Assembly (NCBI RefSeq): GCF_039941195.1
Contig: NZ_JBDVFA010000061.1
Span: 1 to 64,000, forward strand
Direction of reading: 5' to 3'
Length of the DNA: 64,000 bases
Source of the DNA: Aurantibacter_A sp039941195
GTDB taxonomy: Bacteria; Bacteroidota; Bacteroidia; Flavobacteriales; Flavobacteriaceae
The notes below the pieces were generated by a model, which made no database searches, had not been told where the DNA came from, and saw nothing but the letters and a program-made list of their open reading frames with translations. Every line of letters starts with the position of its first letter. Within the stretch, counting starts at the first letter, position 1. Shown here one piece after another: positions 63,485 through 64,000 of the stretch. Made by a program: the position numbers and the translations under genes.

Positions 63485-64000
63485 ATGAATAGCACCGAAA
63501 AACAGAATACGTATACCACTACGAATACCTATACCACATTAAATAATATTGGTTCTAAAACTAAAAATGTTTGGATTGTTTTTCATGGCATCGGTTACTT
63601 AAGCCGATATTTTATTAATTACTTCAACACACTTAATTCGAATGAGAATTATATTATAGCTCCTCAAGCGCCTTCAAAATATTATTTAAAAAATCAATAC
63701 AAGCATGTAGGAGCCAGCTGGTTAACTAGAGAAGGAACTGATATTGAAATTGAGAATGTATTAAATTCGATAGATTCTGTGATACAGAATGAAAATATAC
63801 CGAAGAACTTGAACCTCATTATTTTTGGATTTTCTCAAGGCGTTTCTATAGCGACAAGATGGGTGGCAAAAAGAAAAATAAAATGTTCACAACTTATTTG
63901 TTACGCCGGCGCTTTACCTAATGAATTAAAAGCTACAGATTTTGATTTTTTAGAAGAAAACGGAACAGTTGTCACTACTATAGTTGGCGATAAAGACGAA
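63485..64000 (+). CDS. Carboxylesterase/phospholipase-like hydrolase (cut by window end)
   Basis: The frame is open from ATG 63485 to the last base (172 residues). It has an HG motif in FHGIGYL, nucleophile Ser in IFGFSQGVSIA, and the start of the Asp strand VVTTIVGDKDE just at the end; the His part is outside. It is a second member of the family of the gene at 5079. Function not specific. Confidence 0.8.
   Translation, partial: MNSTEKQNTYTTTNTYTTLNNIGSKTKNVWIVFHGIGYLSRYFINYFNTLNSNENYIIAPQAPSKYYLKNQYKHVGASWLTREGTDIEIENVLNSIDSVIQNENIPKNLNLIIFGFSQGVSIATRWVAKRKIKCSQLICYAGALPNELKATDFDFLEENGTVVTTIVGDKDE

Noticed and set aside
1..64000. CRISPR arrays, tRNA or rRNA genes, insertion sequences and prophage genes
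   Set aside because: No regularly spaced repeats, cloverleaf-like segments, transposase or phage protein motifs were seen by reading; a dedicated search could still find a short tRNA.

Overview
The window is a contiguous, gene-dense, AT-rich stretch of a Bacteroidota chromosome, most likely from the family Flavobacteriaceae. The evidence is: YfhO, DUF4834, OmpA and TonB-receptor-type proteins; a menaquinone pathway; a cysteate/sulfonolipid-type acyltransferase; promoter boxes of the Bacteroidota form TAnnTTTG with an upstream TTTG; and start codons that mostly lack Shine-Dalgarno sequences. I saw no insertion sequence, prophage, CRISPR array, rRNA or tRNA. It reads as core chromosome rather than a genomic island.

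Layout. 0-9.8 kb: a stress-protein fragment, a glycosyltransferase, a BatA-like protein overlapping a dihydroorotase homologue that has lost its metal ligands, small hydrolases, an MBL hydrolase, a conserved 488-residue protein of unknown function, Bcp peroxiredoxin and a cysteine-free endonuclease III. 9.8-15 kb: two tandem copies of a module made of an ECF sigma factor plus a 47-residue protein, then uvrA, divergent from the second module. 15-22 kb: an arginine-rich secreted protein behind a sigma54-like promoter, and a DUF4834-YfhO-glycosyltransferase-flippase run with overlapping genes. 22-29 kb: an outer-membrane protein, a GNAT-fold acyltransferase, and a cysteate-lipid pair (an alpha-oxoamine synthase with the SulA-type lysine, and a cysteine-synthase-like enzyme), then an S9 peptidase. 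29-36 kb: YbaB, a thioredoxin, OmpA, a YegP-like protein, threonine aldolase, and the ATP-grasp/alpha-E/transglutaminase trio. 36-48 kb: prfB with its programmed frameshift, an ArsC-like protein, a secreted Gly/Tyr-Lys protein with a TonB-type receptor, fumC, a GNAT, a UlaG-like lipoprotein, ettA and an oxidoreductase. 48-64 kb: an acyl-CoA carboxylase subunit, menE-CPBP-menC, an SDR, a TPR histidine kinase with a LytTR regulator, menA, a SPOR protein, a CvfB-like protein, DUF2853, menD-menF-menI, and the start of a second carboxylesterase-like hydrolase.

How the genes work together. Menaquinone synthesis is spread over menE/menC, menA and menI-menF-menD, all on the minus strand; menB and menH are not in the window. 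The putative cysteate synthase and cysteate acyltransferase would make 3-ketocapnine, the backbone precursor of sulfonolipids, and the neighbouring GNAT protein is a candidate for N-acylation. The most distinctive undescribed arrangement is the duplicated sigma factor/47-residue protein module: the two copies have identical small-protein length, identical 74-base spacing and about half of residues conserved. Several genes here are too short, frameshifted or truncated for simple ORF calling (the 47-residue and 57-residue proteins, prfB, and the partial genes at both ends).
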